From Hymenoscyphus infarciens (Eukaryota > Ascomycota > Leotiomycetes > Helotiales > Helotiaceae), in assembly GCA_001414345.1 (NCBI GenBank), contig LLCB01000001.1, positions 801,063 through 865,062 on the forward strand: DNA of 64,000 nucleotides, given 5' to 3'. The notes beneath the pieces were generated by a model that was not told the DNA's origin, did not search any database, and was given only the letters and a program-made list of their open reading frames with translations. Below are positions 32,815-43,855 of this stretch, in pieces (within the stretch, counting starts at the first letter, position 1; each line of letters begins with the position of its first letter). The position numbers and the translations under genes are program-made.

Positions 32815-35456
32815 TCTCAAACCCAGGATCTCTAGCACACTCGCTTGTGAAGTTCTGTTGCATGTCGCACTCCTTAGAAGCCCCTTTGAAAGAACTACCT
32901 TTGAGCAAAAGCACAATGAAGTGCTCTGATCAACTTATGTGTTTCTAATGTAGATGTGTCTTTATTCTTTGAATAGTATCTCCTAACTTTTGATCTTGTT
33001 CCCTAGTCACATTCTCAAACATGTATGCGGAGCTGAGGCGGGTCTTCCATAGACCCTTGATCAACTAGCGTAGGCGCTTAATATCGAGTTTTGTTGCACA
33101 TCGCGCTTCTCCAGCGGTCTTCCTTGGGCAAGCACAGCCTAAAGTATGTAAATCAATTTTCCCTTGTGTGCCTCCCCCTCCCTAGGTAAGTAAAGGCCTT
33201 AATTGGATTTGCTTCTAAGTCTGGGTGGTCTCCCTCACATCTAGGTTGCTCAGGTCTTATATGGTGGTGCATGTTCAGATGCTCTCTTAGAGTCTCCTTA
33301 GAACCTGGGTATTCCTTAGAACGGGTATCTACTCTGGTACGTTCGCTTTAGACCTCGCTTGCGGAGTTGTATCTTTGTGTAGGTACTACTACCCTCGGAC
33401 TAGCACAGCGAATTTTGTTGATCGCTTTTGCCTTGTGAATCCATTGGTTTTTAAGACAAGAGGGGGTTTAACACCCTCATTTCTGTTCTGGCTTTTCAAA
33501 TGTCACCTCTAAACCTGGGTCGTGGTGATCTTCCCTGGCGTGTCCTACCCGCATAACGCGCCTAGATTTGAGCCATCAGTCCTAGACTCAGGTCTTGAAG
33601 CTTTTACGATGTGCAACAAAAGTCAAGATTTAGGTTTTGGGAATAGCTTCTTTAATCCCCACCCCTTCCCTTTAGTGCAACAAGTGGATGCTTCACTTCA
33701 TTTTCCCTTTCCATTTTGCAAAAATCGGTCTGTATTGAAGGATACATATACACAGTTCGAATGCTCTTTTGGCTTTGAAATCAAAAGTATGCTTTTTGCA
33801 TGCATTTACTTAGCTGGAAATACACTTATAAAACTATTATCAACTCGACCACGAACTTCCAAAACCCAGGTTCCGTTTTGCGACATGCTACAAAATAGAG
33901 ATCATGTGAAAGTTGGGAATAGCTTCATATAATTGGACCGACTTGCTTTTGTTGCACGTCGCAATACCCAGGAATGAGAAACTCGTGGATATCAAAACTT
34001 GATCTCTGGTACATTGTAATTGCTGAGGAATGGAGCACAGCCCTTCTTGAAATTTGAGTTTTAGTCAGATGAAAGGGATGAAATAGTACAGTTGGGCACT
34101 TGCTGGTGTGGAAAGTGGCTGTCCTTGCTTGGAAAAAGGCGGCCCTTTGGGCAAGGACCGCCACTTCCAATTTCCAAATCTGCTTCTGGGCAGCCCTTTT
34201 CTGTTCGAATCTTCGTCGTGCTTCTGAAACCCAGGTTTTGAAAAACTGCGATTTGCAACAAAACGCAGAGACCTTAGGAGCATCAGTGAATGCTTGAGTA
34301 CTGAACTGGCAGTTCTCGCAAAAAGGTGGCAGTCCATTAAGCGAGGACTGCTACTTTCTCTTTGGAGCCGTTATTTTTGGCAGGCATTTCTGCTCAACTT
34401 ACTTAGTACTTCAATCGGTACTAATCAAGAAGCCATGTGAAGCTCTGGCGTTCAATAATTTTTCCATGAGTTGAGAAGTCGCGATTCTTCCAGCGATTCC
34501 TCTCGCTCATATCTTTTCCCGTCAGTTTGCTCGATTAGTTGAGGGTAACTGCGAGGAATGCACCTAGCGCTTTCGTCAAAAGATGGTCTTGATATATTCC
34601 TCTTAGCCAGCCTAGGAATTTATCTGTTCGAGGTAAAAGTCCAGAATACTGAAATTTGGGGGGGTTTTCTAGCATTTAATTGGTGCTTGAACTTCTGTTG
34701 CATATCGCAAGCACTCAAAAGTCGATCTTCCTCAAACCTGGGTTTCATTTTGCGACATGCAACAAAACTCAAAACGTGGTAGAGGACTAGTGAAAAGTTT
34801 ACTGGCTTTCCTTAAAAGGAAAACTTGAAGTTTTGTTGCATATCGCAATTAGTGCAAAGTCGATGTTCCTGAAACCCAGGATTGGACTTACTTTTGCGAA
34901 GTGCAACAAAACGTAAGATCTCGTGGTATTACTAGCGAATACTCTGTTACATTTCCTTAAAAGGAAAGTTTGAAGTTTTGTTGCAGATCGCAAAATGAAA
35001 TTCTGGGTTTTGGAAAGACGAGGAATAGACGCCAAATCGTGTTACTATTTTAGGCAGGAAAACTTGGTTTTTGTTTTAGATATATCGTGCTTTTTTCACT
35101 CACAGGTGGTAGCGAGCACTTATTATTCCTTTGTCAAGCAAAGCGTAACTTGACTAATCGAGGACCGCTAGTTTCTGGTCGGGACAATACTTGTACTATA
35201 TTTCAGAACTACTTGCAAGAAAGTGCAATTCCTCTTGAGCAGCTGCTCGTCTTATTTTCAGGCATGCGTTGGAGTGTGTGAAATTAATGCCACTCCTCGT
35301 TCTAGACCACCAAGGGTATGTCAGAGAATTTTCGGATAATTTCAAGGCCCTCTCTTGCTATTAAACCTCTTTTTAAGGCTAGATAAGGGTGTTCGGCATC
35401 GATGCTTGTCTTAACAGCAGAGTCCGCATTAAGGGAATTTGTTGCATGTCGCAGTC
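32815..35456. repeat. Field of diverged hairpin-forming repeats (TGCGA-NN-TGCAACAAAA core)
   Basis: At least eleven copies of the core, in both orientations: near 32853, 33088, 33605, 33879, 33945, 34244, 34692, 34755, 34829, 34891, 34974 and 35436. Neighbouring opposite copies form stems, e.g. 34829-34848 against 34893-34912 (AGTTTTGTTGCATATCGCAA with TTTGCGAAGTGCAACAAAAC). Next to them recurs AACCTGGGTTT or its complement (32817, 33303, 33511, 33861, 34226, 34735, 34871). From 34680 to 35000 the order repeats with a period of about 140-145 bp, including CCTTAAAAGGAAA, showing a degraded tandem array. Two further hairpins lie at about 34108-34170 (TGTCCTTGC with GCAAGGAC) and 34324-34358 (GGTGGCAGTCC with GGACTGCTAC). 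Confidence 0.75.
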
Positions 35457-36539
35457 GCCATGACACGAATCCTCTTGAATCGGGGTTGGCACGAGTTTCA
35501 ATCAGTACGTAGCCCCAGCCAGGATTCTTGGTAGTCTCTCTCTTTCCTGGGAATTGGCTCGGGGGTAAAGGCTTCATTGCGGGAACACGAGAATGCTGAT
35601 CTCTTGGACTGCCAGCAATGTGATTGGCAGCTTCATCATCGTTGTTCACTTCCACTTAACTCCTAGTCGGCTCGACGTGCGAGGAGGGAAATTTAAGCAA
35701 ACCGGTACTGCATCCTCCTGTGTAGATGTCGGGTGCACACTCAGTTCATAATATAATATAGTTCTTATGATTATAGTTCCTGTACCTATAGCTGCATTAC
35801 CAAGCCGAAAGCAATGAGTAGTCTGCATACACAACCCAAGAAAAGGTAGCGTCTCAAGCTCACTTCCATCCCATGTCGCGAGGAAGAGAATTCGAAAGGG
35901 GGGGGGGGATTATACTCTAAGCTAAGAAGTGGGGTCCTCTCTGCCCCAATTTGATCTCGACCTCGACCTCAACGTGACATCAACCCTTCTCACCCTGCGC
36001 GGACAAAAAGTGATTCTCCTTATCTTCAACAACGCTCCACCTGACCTGGACAAAAAAAGTGCGCGACGACCAAATAAGTTCCCTAACATTGAAAATTGGT
36101 CAGTCCAAATAAATCAGTACTGTGCGAATCCAAATTCGCAGTCAGTTTTCAAGCAACAATATCGCATTTATACCAGAAATAAAAAGGACTTATCCTTTCT
36201 GTCGTCTGAGTATCTTCTAACGATGCGTTTTTGACAGCTTTTGTGAGGGGTTCTAACAACTCCCGATCACTCTAGTGCGAACCGTTTGAATTATGACACC
36301 ACAACCTTTTGACTACCATGACACCGTCTTGGAAAGGACCATGAGCTACGTCTAGGTAATCAGTTAGTCGTTTTTCCGAACACTAGTGGAATTCCTAGCT
36401 TTAATCTACGAGTTATGATACAGAATCAAGAGTATCTAACAGTACCTAGACAAGTTTCCTCCTCTCCCCAATTCATTCATCCCCCAAACTTACACAAACA
36501 AACAGCTCTTCCACCCAAACAACCACAACCAAGTTAAAG
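35457..36539. other. Gene-poor DNA and upstream region of the 36540 gene
   Basis: A G10-11 run at about 35900. The last 70 bp before 36540 are rich in CA and CCAAC (ACAAACAAACAGCTCTTCCA), a usual fungal leader. No supported gene. Confidence 0.4.
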
Positions 36540-37586
36540 ATGCAAATTATCAAGCTCATGGGCACTGCCCTCATGCTCAGCCATGCCACCATCGCAACAA
36601 CCAACCCAGAACCAACCGAGGACTTAGGGCACGACGAAATAGAGCTCCCAGTTCAGGGAGACGCCGGAAATCAGAGCGTAACCAATGTCCCAAGTTCAGC
36701 CCTCCTTCCCCGGATGAGGATCGACTACACAGGCGATGGTCGCAAATTCAGCATCCTAAATACCAGCATCGAGCGGGCCGCTGAGAATCTACGATACGGG
36801 AGACCAATCCTTCCACATAAGAACGTCGATTACAGCGAGGAAAACCGCGCTTCCAACTCCCCAGTAGACACCATCATTAAGTATGCCGGTGAAAACGGAC
36901 AAGAAAGCCGAATCTTTCCAAGAGATCTCTATACTCGCACCGAAGTTGTCGAGAACCACGAACGTCTTGTTTTATCTGCGGAGCAAAACGCAAAGAAGAT
37001 TGAGTACATCACGAACTACGGACATTACAAACTCCACGAAGTTTCCGAGGCTTTTCCCTCTGGTCAAATCCCAGACAAGGAGATTGATAATGTTGCGATG
37101 GATATTGCCACGACTATGTTGCAATATTTCTCCTTCGTTCCTTCCAAAGCTTCGATGATCGAGGAGGATGAGAAGATTGAGAAGAGAGATGCCGGACGTT
37201 TGCGGAAAGAGCATGATCACGCAAGTGATGATAAAATTGGTCCTAGGGAGGATGAAAGCGCCCCAAGTGATGCTTGGACAGAGGAGCAATTTCGAAACCA
37301 TCCTACGGGTACTCATAAGTGGTTGGATGGGTCAATCCATCCAGTTTGGGAAGAGGATCCAGCCGGAGGACCATATTATCCTTGGACATATAAGGTCGCT
37401 TTCGAGATGTTCAAGAACGAACTTGGATACGAGATGGGCCACGAGGTTGCAGTAAAGGTCTCGGAAATTGTAACAAAGGAGGCCGTGGAAAATGATCAAA
37501 AAGCTGTGGATAAATGGCAAAATGAAGAGGGCGAGAAAGCTCGCGAGTACCCAGAAGGGAAAAAGGTGGTGGGGAAAGTTTCTTAA
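36540..37586 (+). CDS. Secreted orphan protein, 348 aa
   Basis: Single exon, ATG at 36540. The first 20 or so residues (MQIIKLMGTALMLSHATIAT) form a signal peptide, and no later membrane span is seen, so it is probably secreted. The chain is acidic and lacks cysteines in the mature part. It has dibasic KR-type sites (EKIEKRDAGRLRKEHDH, about residues 213-228) that a Kex2-like protease could cut. The C-terminal 100 residues look most folded (THKWLDGSIHPVWEEDPAGG, YYPWTYKVAFEMFKNELGYE). No known domain. Candidate secreted effector or wall-associated protein, by features only. It lies alone between the hairpin field and the WPP gene array. Confidence 0.7.
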   Translation: MQIIKLMGTALMLSHATIATTNPEPTEDLGHDEIELPVQGDAGNQSVTNVPSSALLPRMRIDYTGDGRKFSILNTSIERAAENLRYGRPILPHKNVDYSEENRASNSPVDTIIKYAGENGQESRIFPRDLYTRTEVVENHERLVLSAEQNAKKIEYITNYGHYKLHEVSEAFPSGQIPDKEIDNVAMDIATTMLQYFSFVPSKASMIEEDEKIEKRDAGRLRKEHDHASDDKIGPREDESAPSDAWTEEQFRNHPTGTHKWLDGSIHPVWEEDPAGGPYYPWTYKVAFEMFKNELGYEMGHEVAVKVSEIVTKEAVENDQKAVDKWQNEEGEKAREYPEGKKVVGKVS

Positions 37587-38185
37587 TGGCCTTGTGTTTG
37601 ATTTAGTCTAGGGAGTATATTTCTGGATGGTATTATGCTGCGGGAGAGGAGTTCTCCCCTTTACTGGTTTCTATATACAATATCATTTTATCATTGATTT
37701 GCTTGGAGATGCATTGTTCAATTATTCCGGGGGTTTAGGAGACTATGTATAGATAGTTAAAGTAAAGTCTCTGTTACGGAAAAAGGGGCATCACGTGGCC
37801 CCCTTTCCCTGTATATATAGCAGAGTTTTCACCTCTTAAATTCGAGCTCCTTAGAGCGTTGCAACCCAAAAATACGTGACAGTATCTCATGAATATATGA
37901 CCGCTACGTGGCATGGATGAGAGGTGCTGATTTATTCGCCCAAAAAAGCAGAAATTACTCTGCCGACACTTAAACCAAGAGGCTCAGAATTAAATTCAGT
38001 CCTCAGTTTAAAGAAAAATCAGTTTCCATCTTCAATTTCTCACTATCGTCACTTTCAAAACTGGGAACTATGTATTGTAACGTGTGTAATTTGATCAAAT
38101 TTTAAAGGGGTTTAAAGGCAAGAGGGATCTTGAACCTACATGGAAGGCTTGTAGAAATTAAACCTAGCAGAGGATAGGATACAGG
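37587..38185. other. Convergent intergenic stretch
   Basis: Between the 3' ends of the secreted orphan (plus) and WPP-1 (minus). It holds both terminators. Nothing else seen apart from a GTATATATAG run at about 37812. Confidence 0.4.
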
Positions 38186-38623
38186 CTACAGGTATCTATA
38201 CTTAAGGAAAATATAGTACTTCGACGTAAAAAGGGTAACTGACTGAACCCTCCTCACACGCGCATTTACTATAGCAACAGCATCACCAGGAACACTATAG
38301 CCGCCATTATCTCTGCTCCTTTTGTCGGAAACGTTGCGAATATGCTTTCCCCCTCTATCTATAACCTTGAAGTTACTACTGCTAGTCTCCAACAAGATCC
38401 CTTCGTTTTTGAAAGGTGGCCAGGTGAAAACTACGGGCTCGTTAGTGACATCTACCTTGATGAAAACGCGGGTTTTTCCTGTGCTATGACCCCATTCAAG
38501 ATTTCCGTTGGGATAATTGTATACACCGGGCTCCAGATGTTGAGCTAGCTCGTCATCTGGGGTGTTTTCGTAGATGAGAGACAGGAAATTCTGAATATCA
38601 AGGAAGGTGATGTAAGTCGCCAT
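38186..38623 (-). CDS. WPP family member 1, 145 aa
   Basis: ATG at 38623-38621, single exon. N-terminal helix (MATYITFLDIQNFLSLIYEN), a variable acidic loop, then the family core: V-F-I-K-V-D-V then F-T-W-P-P (VFIKVDVTNEPVVFTWPPFK), a GILLE strand, a basic VIDRGGKHIRNVSDKRSRDN and a C-terminal beta strand pattern ending YYIFLKYRYL. The layout suggests a small beta-rich domain after an N-terminal helix. No signal peptide, so probably cytosolic. It is the first of four tandem copies on the same strand (see 39680, 40479, 41400). I know no described family with this pattern. Confidence 0.65.
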   Translation of the reverse strand: MATYITFLDIQNFLSLIYENTPDDELAQHLEPGVYNYPNGNLEWGHSTGKTRVFIKVDVTNEPVVFTWPPFKNEGILLETSSSNFKVIDRGGKHIRNVSDKRSRDNGGYSVPGDAVAIVNARVRRVQSVTLFTSKYYIFLKYRYL

Positions 38624-39679
38624 TTTCGAATTTGTGCTTTAAAACGAATGGAGTAGGGAAATAGATATTCATATTTTATTTGTGCCTTTTCGAAACTACT
38701 GTCTCTTTCTTAAAACACTAGATGCGATCCCGAAACTGATGAGAAAACAACAATTTGAACCCAACAAAGAAATCATCTAGCCAAGCTGGATAAGCGAGAC
38801 CAAGGGGGAGAATACAGAGAAGAACAAGTTTCTTGCTACCAACAAGAGAATCTGAGCTAATTCAGCACGTTTTTCCAGCGGAAGAAAGAAGAATCCACTC
38901 CTCCATCTAGGAAGAGTGAGTCTTTTTCCACCCGGGTGTCGGCACCCTTCTATCATATTAGGTAAAATTTCAAGGAAAAGCACAATGATGGAACTAGAAG
39001 GTTAGGAGATTCAAGAAAGCGAACCGTACAATCTTCTAAACTGTCTCGAGCACTACTTTATATTGTCTCAGGCTGATTCGTGCAATCTACGGGAAAATAA
39101 GTGAGGGGGAGTAATGCATACATCTTTTATGTATATGAAGTACTGTTTCTGGCCCAAAACATGATCTTTGGTTATACGGGTTTAAAGCATCTCGGCGTTG
39201 GAAGGGATATTTGTAAAGAGCGTCGAAAGTGAATAAGTCTGCGTCAAGAGCGTAGTTCAGAGGTTCTTGGGGAGTACACGTACTCTATTGAGGTTGAATC
39301 TCTCGACATTTTTTCATTTATACACACTTTGGAGTGTATGGTTCTTTTTTCTTTAATGTCTCAAGTGGGATGGATAATAGTAGATGAGAGTGAAAGTCTC
39401 AAAAAGTGCTTACAATGTACATTATGGGAAAGTGATCTCAAAACTCCTGTTTTGAAGAAAGCAAGACGCGAAGGGTTATTTTCGTGGTAAAATAGAGTGG
39501 ATACTTAATAGAGTTTTGATTGAGACTATGAAGCTTGTCTTCTAGCATGGGTGAGCTCCAGTCCTTATATACAAGTGCGCATAGACTCCCCCCCCCCCCA
39601 GACTTTTTTTCCCTTGCCAGCCAATCGAGCTTGTGCTTGGCCAAATGAGGTGTCCGAAATGTGACAAGTATCGACATCT
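38624..39679. other. Intergenic between WPP-1 and WPP-2
   Basis: About 1.05 kb with no supported gene. It contains the WPP-1 promoter and the 3' flank of WPP-2. A poly-C run of about 10 lies near 39590. Confidence 0.4.
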
Positions 39680-40141
39680 TTATTGAGGAAGATCCAACAA
39701 TTCACAGTACTTAATCGTGATAGAATACTTCTCAGTACCCAATGTAGCTGTCTCCACTCTGCCATTACCACCACGATGAATCTTAGCATAATCGACACTT
39801 GCCCTATCAACATTTGAGATGGGAATCTTCTGTTTTTCAACATCGTAATCATCCCTGCCTACAGCTACCAAGATTCCTTTCCCGTCAATTTGTGGTGGTG
39901 GCCAGTTGAAGGCCCAGCGTTTGTCTGTGATGTTTACTTTAATGAGCACGTTCAATTTATTGTTCTCGTCAGAGGCCCATTCGAAGGTTGCAATTGGATA
40001 TTCGTCATCATAAAGGACGTAGGTTTCATCGTCTTCGAGGCATGCGGTGAGTATTTTAATGGGCTTGTTCTGCCAGATGAAAAGAAGGAATTGGTCAAGC
40101 GCAGCGGCTGTGATGATTTCGTGACCCGTTTCTGATGCCAT
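39680..40141 (-). CDS. WPP family member 2, 153 aa
   Basis: ATG at 40141-40139 (MASETGHEIITAAALDQFLL); a longer upstream frame lacks support. The core reads NVLIKVNITDKRWAFNWPPP, then GKGILVAVGRDDYDVEKQKI, PISNVDRASVDYAKIHRGGN and a final strand block KYSITIKYCELLDLPQ. Alignment with members 1 and 3 by eye shows the shared order: V-x-I-x-V then W-x-F-x-W-P-P, G-I-x-x-x-V, D-Y-x-V, I-x-x-V-x-x-R, and Y-x-I-x-I-K-Y. Each gene starts AAAATGGC(A/G), so the start choice is consistent. Cytosolic by lack of a leader. Function unknown. Confidence 0.65.
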   Translation of the reverse strand: MASETGHEIITAAALDQFLLFIWQNKPIKILTACLEDDETYVLYDDEYPIATFEWASDENNKLNVLIKVNITDKRWAFNWPPPQIDGKGILVAVGRDDYDVEKQKIPISNVDRASVDYAKIHRGGNGRVETATLGTEKYSITIKYCELLDLPQ

Positions 40142-40478
40142 TTTGCTTTTTTGCTCTGTTGTGAGTTGGGTGAAGGTGAAAGGAATCCTCTCTTTCTTAT
40201 GTCTATATCCTACAACAGTCCGCATGGGCTTGATAGTTATCAGAGAACAAAGCCAAATTAAAATCAACTTCACAAAGAAAGTGCACTATTGGTGGCTGAG
40301 CGAGAGAAGAAAGACTTGAAAGGGAGATTTGGAGACCATGTGGTTTGACTTCAGTAAGACCAGAAATGAGACGGAATGGAGGAAATACATGATCTTGGTT
40401 GGACCAACGGAAGTCAAGAAGTGTAGTTTTAGTAGTATTTTAAATAACTAATTGACCTCCTATGCTGTAAACAAATAA

Positions 40479-40982
40479 TTAAACTCCATCCAACCAAACA
40501 TAAGTATAATTAATCTTAATTGTAAGGTTCGGATAATCCAAGTAAGCTTGCCGCAATCTACCATTCTCAACCATAAACTTGCCATCTCGGAAAATGAAAT
40601 TGTCTCTGGAGCCGGTGATAGGACTACGAAGTCCAATTCTATCTGCCACCCGATACCCAGCCCCGTCAACATGTATCTTGATACCCGCTAAACCTCCTGT
40701 AGGCGGCCAACTGAAGTCCCAGACTTGGTCTCGGATCTGCACAGTGATAAAAACTCTGGTTACCGGTGCTTCAGGTTCATCTCTATCGACTGTCCATGCA
40801 ATCGTCGAGGTAGGAAATACGTCGTTAGGAAGGTCGTTGAAAAAGTCCCATATCTTATCTGGCTCGAATAATTCAGCTAGCTTTTCCCGTCCTTCATCAT
40901 CGTGTCCGTTCTCATGAATCTTCCAAAGGACTTTGTCAAAATCAGAGGTTGAGAGACTGTCGCTTGGTGGTTCTGATGCCAT
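40479..40982 (-). CDS. WPP family member 3, 167 aa
   Basis: ATG at 40982-40980 (MASEPPSDSLSTSDFDKVLW). It has a longer acidic N-terminal insert (HDDEGREKLAELFEPDKIWD) than its relatives, then VTRVFITVQIRDQVWDFSWP with PP, GLAGIKIHVDGAGYRVADRI, GLRSPITGSRDNFIFRDGKF and a C-terminal YPNLTIKINYTYVWLDGV. It is the longest intact member. The core is recognisable but divergence from members 1 and 2 is high, so the array is old or under fast change. The N-terminal MASE start is shared with member 2. Confidence 0.65.
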   Translation of the reverse strand: MASEPPSDSLSTSDFDKVLWKIHENGHDDEGREKLAELFEPDKIWDFFNDLPNDVFPTSTIAWTVDRDEPEAPVTRVFITVQIRDQVWDFSWPPTGGLAGIKIHVDGAGYRVADRIGLRSPITGSRDNFIFRDGKFMVENGRLRQAYLDYPNLTIKINYTYVWLDGV

Positions 40983-41399
40983 TTTTGAATATTCAGCACT
41001 GTTGTGTTGTGGGGGAGAGAAGGTTGGGAATATGTGGGAGTATAATTTCTCAAATTCAACAATTTACAAAGAAAACTGGATATAGATTTAACAAAGCAAT
41101 ACGCCTTGCAATGGAGCGGCGCCGCAGTGAACAAAGAGTGAACATAGTGAAGAATATGTCCCGAGAATAATTATTCCATTAGACCCCACAGTGAACCCAC
41201 AATTTGTTACTCTACGCTCTTTCCCCAAGTTCCAGCCATGTCAAAAAAAAGGGTCAGTATTTGACTTTACTCATATACTCGTTGTATTCTGTAATGTACA
41301 AATAATTATCTTATGGATTGGTACGTTCTCATTTTGCAGCAGATTGGGTAACAGCAGGTTCCAGAGACCCTGAAGGATCCAACCCTGCGCAGCTAAAGT

Positions 41400-41818
41400 C
41401 GACCTCTCAAGAGGACTCAGTAACTCCTGGCAACTATAAACGCCATAAGAAGAATGAAAGCCGCCTAGGGAGTCAACGGTCTTTGTTCTCCCCTGCCTAG
41501 GTTCAAAACCAAAACCACTCAAGCCAGCCTTTATCAAAATACCCTTCCTCAACCGACTTCAACTTGTTGAGGCGGCCAATGGAATGGCCATTGTATGCCG
41601 GTGTGAATTACGTAAAGAATCACTTTAATTTTCCCATCCTCTTCAGCATAGGTCCAGCCAAATCTTGAGACGGGAGATCTGTTGAGGAGTTTATATATAG
41701 GGAAGTCGTAGATTTGATAGGGGCGGAGGAGTTGTTCTTCCACTGGGACATATCATAAATGAGTAGAGAAGAAACAGAAAGTTATCGATCTGACTACGTG
41801 GATTGGATCCGGTGCCAT
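41400..41818 (-). pseudogene. WPP family member 4, frameshifted relic
   Basis: A family-type start lies at 41818-41816 (AAAATGGCACCG), but its frame stops soon after. The core then appears in another frame (about 41743-41549): KVILYVIHTGIQWPFHWPPQ, ending in TGA at 41551-41549. The next block continues in yet another frame, from about 41540 leftward (KGILIKAGLSGFGFEPRQGR, then DSLGGFHSSYGVYS), where the other members have their G-I-x-x-x-V strand. So at least one frameshift breaks the core, and the 5' part is also disrupted unless an undetected intron rescues it. Clear remnant of a fourth tandem copy. Confidence 0.6.
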
Positions 41819-42847
41819 TTTCGATATTTTATCCTTGGGTGAGCATGTTGAGGGGATATAATGTTGGGAGCTTACCTCATTTTTTCAAATACATACAGAG
41901 AAGTCTTGATCATACTGACAAAGCCAGCAATATGAATGACTTGTACTTGGTAGCCACGCGAGCGAGCAAAGAGCGAAGGTAAAGACGATCAAAGAAGAAG
42001 AAAATCTATTGAATGCTACTGACTCCGGAACTCAAGAAAACCCTACAAGTAGTAATCATCTCAAGCTTAGATAAATGCTTGGGCTAATAAATATTAAATA
42101 ACAACCTCCATGCATTGGCTCTTGGGGGGTTTGGAATACTCTCCACCAGTGAAAAATGCGACTTCTTTCAATACATCACATGCGCTTTTCTGGTGAGCCA
42201 GCCCAGTTTGCTCAACAAGATCTAGTGTATAATAGCTAGCTTTTGGGTCCTCGGTCCAACTGAGCTCTCCTCTTCTTTACTCTTTATAGAACTATAATAT
42301 TCTCCTTTTTGTGCTAGATGTTCTTAGCCAAACGTGGGTTCAAGCTTAATCTTGAGGTCGTTAACCTCACAATAATGCATGCGCATGCCAAAAGTTGCAT
42401 GAAGTATCGCTTATTGCTCAAAACATCTTCCTCTAAGTGAAAGCACATTTAACACGTAGAAGGGATAGTAAAGAAAGTCCATTGGAACCCCCCCCAGTAT
42501 CACTAATCAACCGTGAATGTTAAAACGACTTCATTGGACTCCATTAAACTCAGCACAGATCAAAAGTGAATAGGGAGAACTCGCATATTCCCCCTTTCTA
42601 ATCCCACGGTGAAGCGAGAAATAACAACCTCATGAGGCGCCCCTAACTTGAGACTGGCCTTGAATGATGAACTTAAATATCCCCCTCTCATGTCTAATTT
42701 CCAAGTATTCTTCTCCACCAAAACCTCAACAAAATCTTATCAACAAACCAACCTCATCATCAGATCACTGAATGGGAAAGAAAAAGCCAAACACCAAACA
42801 CCAAACTAAAGAACCAAACGAAAAACTATCATATACCACCATCAAAA
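41819..42847. other. Intergenic
   Basis: No supported gene in about 1 kb. It contains the upstream region of the WPP-4 relic and of the RING gene; the last 120 bp are A/C-rich (AACCAACCTCATCATCAGAT), as leaders in this genome tend to be. Confidence 0.45.
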
Positions 42848-43855
42848 ATGTGTTACATCTTCTACTTGAAGTGGGTTTGTGGCCACCGCTGGAAAGGAGC
42901 AATCAACAAATGCCAAGAGTACATCCGGTCCGAGTTAGTAGGAGCAGGAAAAGAGTGTCGAGAATCCGGAAGATGCATCCTCGGACAGAGCGCAACTCAC
43001 CAGAAACACCCGTGTTTCGCCTGTATGTTCCCGGACGTCTTCCTCTCACCAAACCCCGGAAGAAGGATCATCACTCCACTGGAGTACTCTTCGCTCGGTC
43101 AGGAGGACATACCGACTTTCCCCCCAACAAACGACATCTTGCTCTCGAGCAACCATCGGAAAAGAAGCCTCGAGTTCCTACAAGAGAGATATGGGGACCC
43201 AATGGCTATAACCAAAGAGGTTTTGCAATGTGAGAGAGTGAGGGATCTCGCACGAGCAACAATGTTCAACGAGCAGATCTTGAATGCGGAGGATTTGGAG
43301 TGGCTCGGGATGGTGTTGCAATGTCTCACCTACCGAATCAGAAAAGGGTTGGTGGATCACGCCTTCTCGGATCCCAGGTCGACGTACAGAAGGGCGCTCT
43401 TTTACGCATACAGCAATTTGGATAGGAAGCATGCCGTGGCTCTTCTATATCGCAGATGCGCCGAACGCATGGATAGGAGAGAACCGCTTTGCAGACCCGT
43501 CCCGCTGAATAAGCTTCCGGTGGATGCAAAGAATTGCCTAGTCTGTCTCCAGGTTCTCGGAAAGGTTAGCGATGACGGCCAGGTTGAATTTCCCGTCCAG
43601 TTACCCTGCAAACACATTTTTGGGCATAAGTGTGTTGAGAATTGGGTTACTGATCGAAAACGGCACTCATGCCCAGTGTGCCGGTTCGCCTTCCGAAAAG
43701 ATGAGTATATACTTCCAGGAGAGAGAACTCCGCACAGCTATCGAGACGAGATACAGCGATTATCTCCAGCTTGGATGCGAAGATTTCGAAACGGCATCAT
43801 TGAGCCAGATGAATTCCCAGAGGAAGGATGGGCGGACTATCCAGCGATTCCCTGA
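42848..43855 (+). CDS. RING-H2 finger protein, putative E3 ubiquitin ligase, 335 aa
   Basis: ATG at 42848 (MCYIFYLKWVCGHRWKGAIN), single exon. The N-terminus has its own Cys/His motif (W-V-C-G-H...C...C-R-E-S-G-R-C...C-F-A-C), common in fungal RING proteins that start with 'CGH'. A helical middle of 130 residues follows. The RING lies at about residues 228-279: C-L-V-C, a 15-20-residue loop, C-K-H-I-F-G-H-K-C, and C-P-V-C; the C-x2-C...C-x-H-x3-H-x-C...C-x2-C order marks RING-H2. RING domains recruit E2 enzymes for ubiquitin transfer. After the RING comes a basic tail (YRDEIQRLSPAWMRRFRNGI). Substrate unknown; no link to neighbours is apparent. Confidence 0.8.
   Translation: MCYIFYLKWVCGHRWKGAINKCQEYIRSELVGAGKECRESGRCILGQSATHQKHPCFACMFPDVFLSPNPGRRIITPLEYSSLGQEDIPTFPPTNDILLSSNHRKRSLEFLQERYGDPMAITKEVLQCERVRDLARATMFNEQILNAEDLEWLGMVLQCLTYRIRKGLVDHAFSDPRSTYRRALFYAYSNLDRKHAVALLYRRCAERMDRREPLCRPVPLNKLPVDAKNCLVCLQVLGKVSDDGQVEFPVQLPCKHIFGHKCVENWVTDRKRHSCPVCRFAFRKDEYILPGERTPHSYRDEIQRLSPAWMRRFRNGIIEPDEFPEEGWADYPAIP

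Noticed and set aside
35302..35655. 117-aa minus-strand frame starting with GTG
   Set aside because: No ATG start or domain, and it includes one of the repeat cores, so it is probably a chance frame in the hairpin field.
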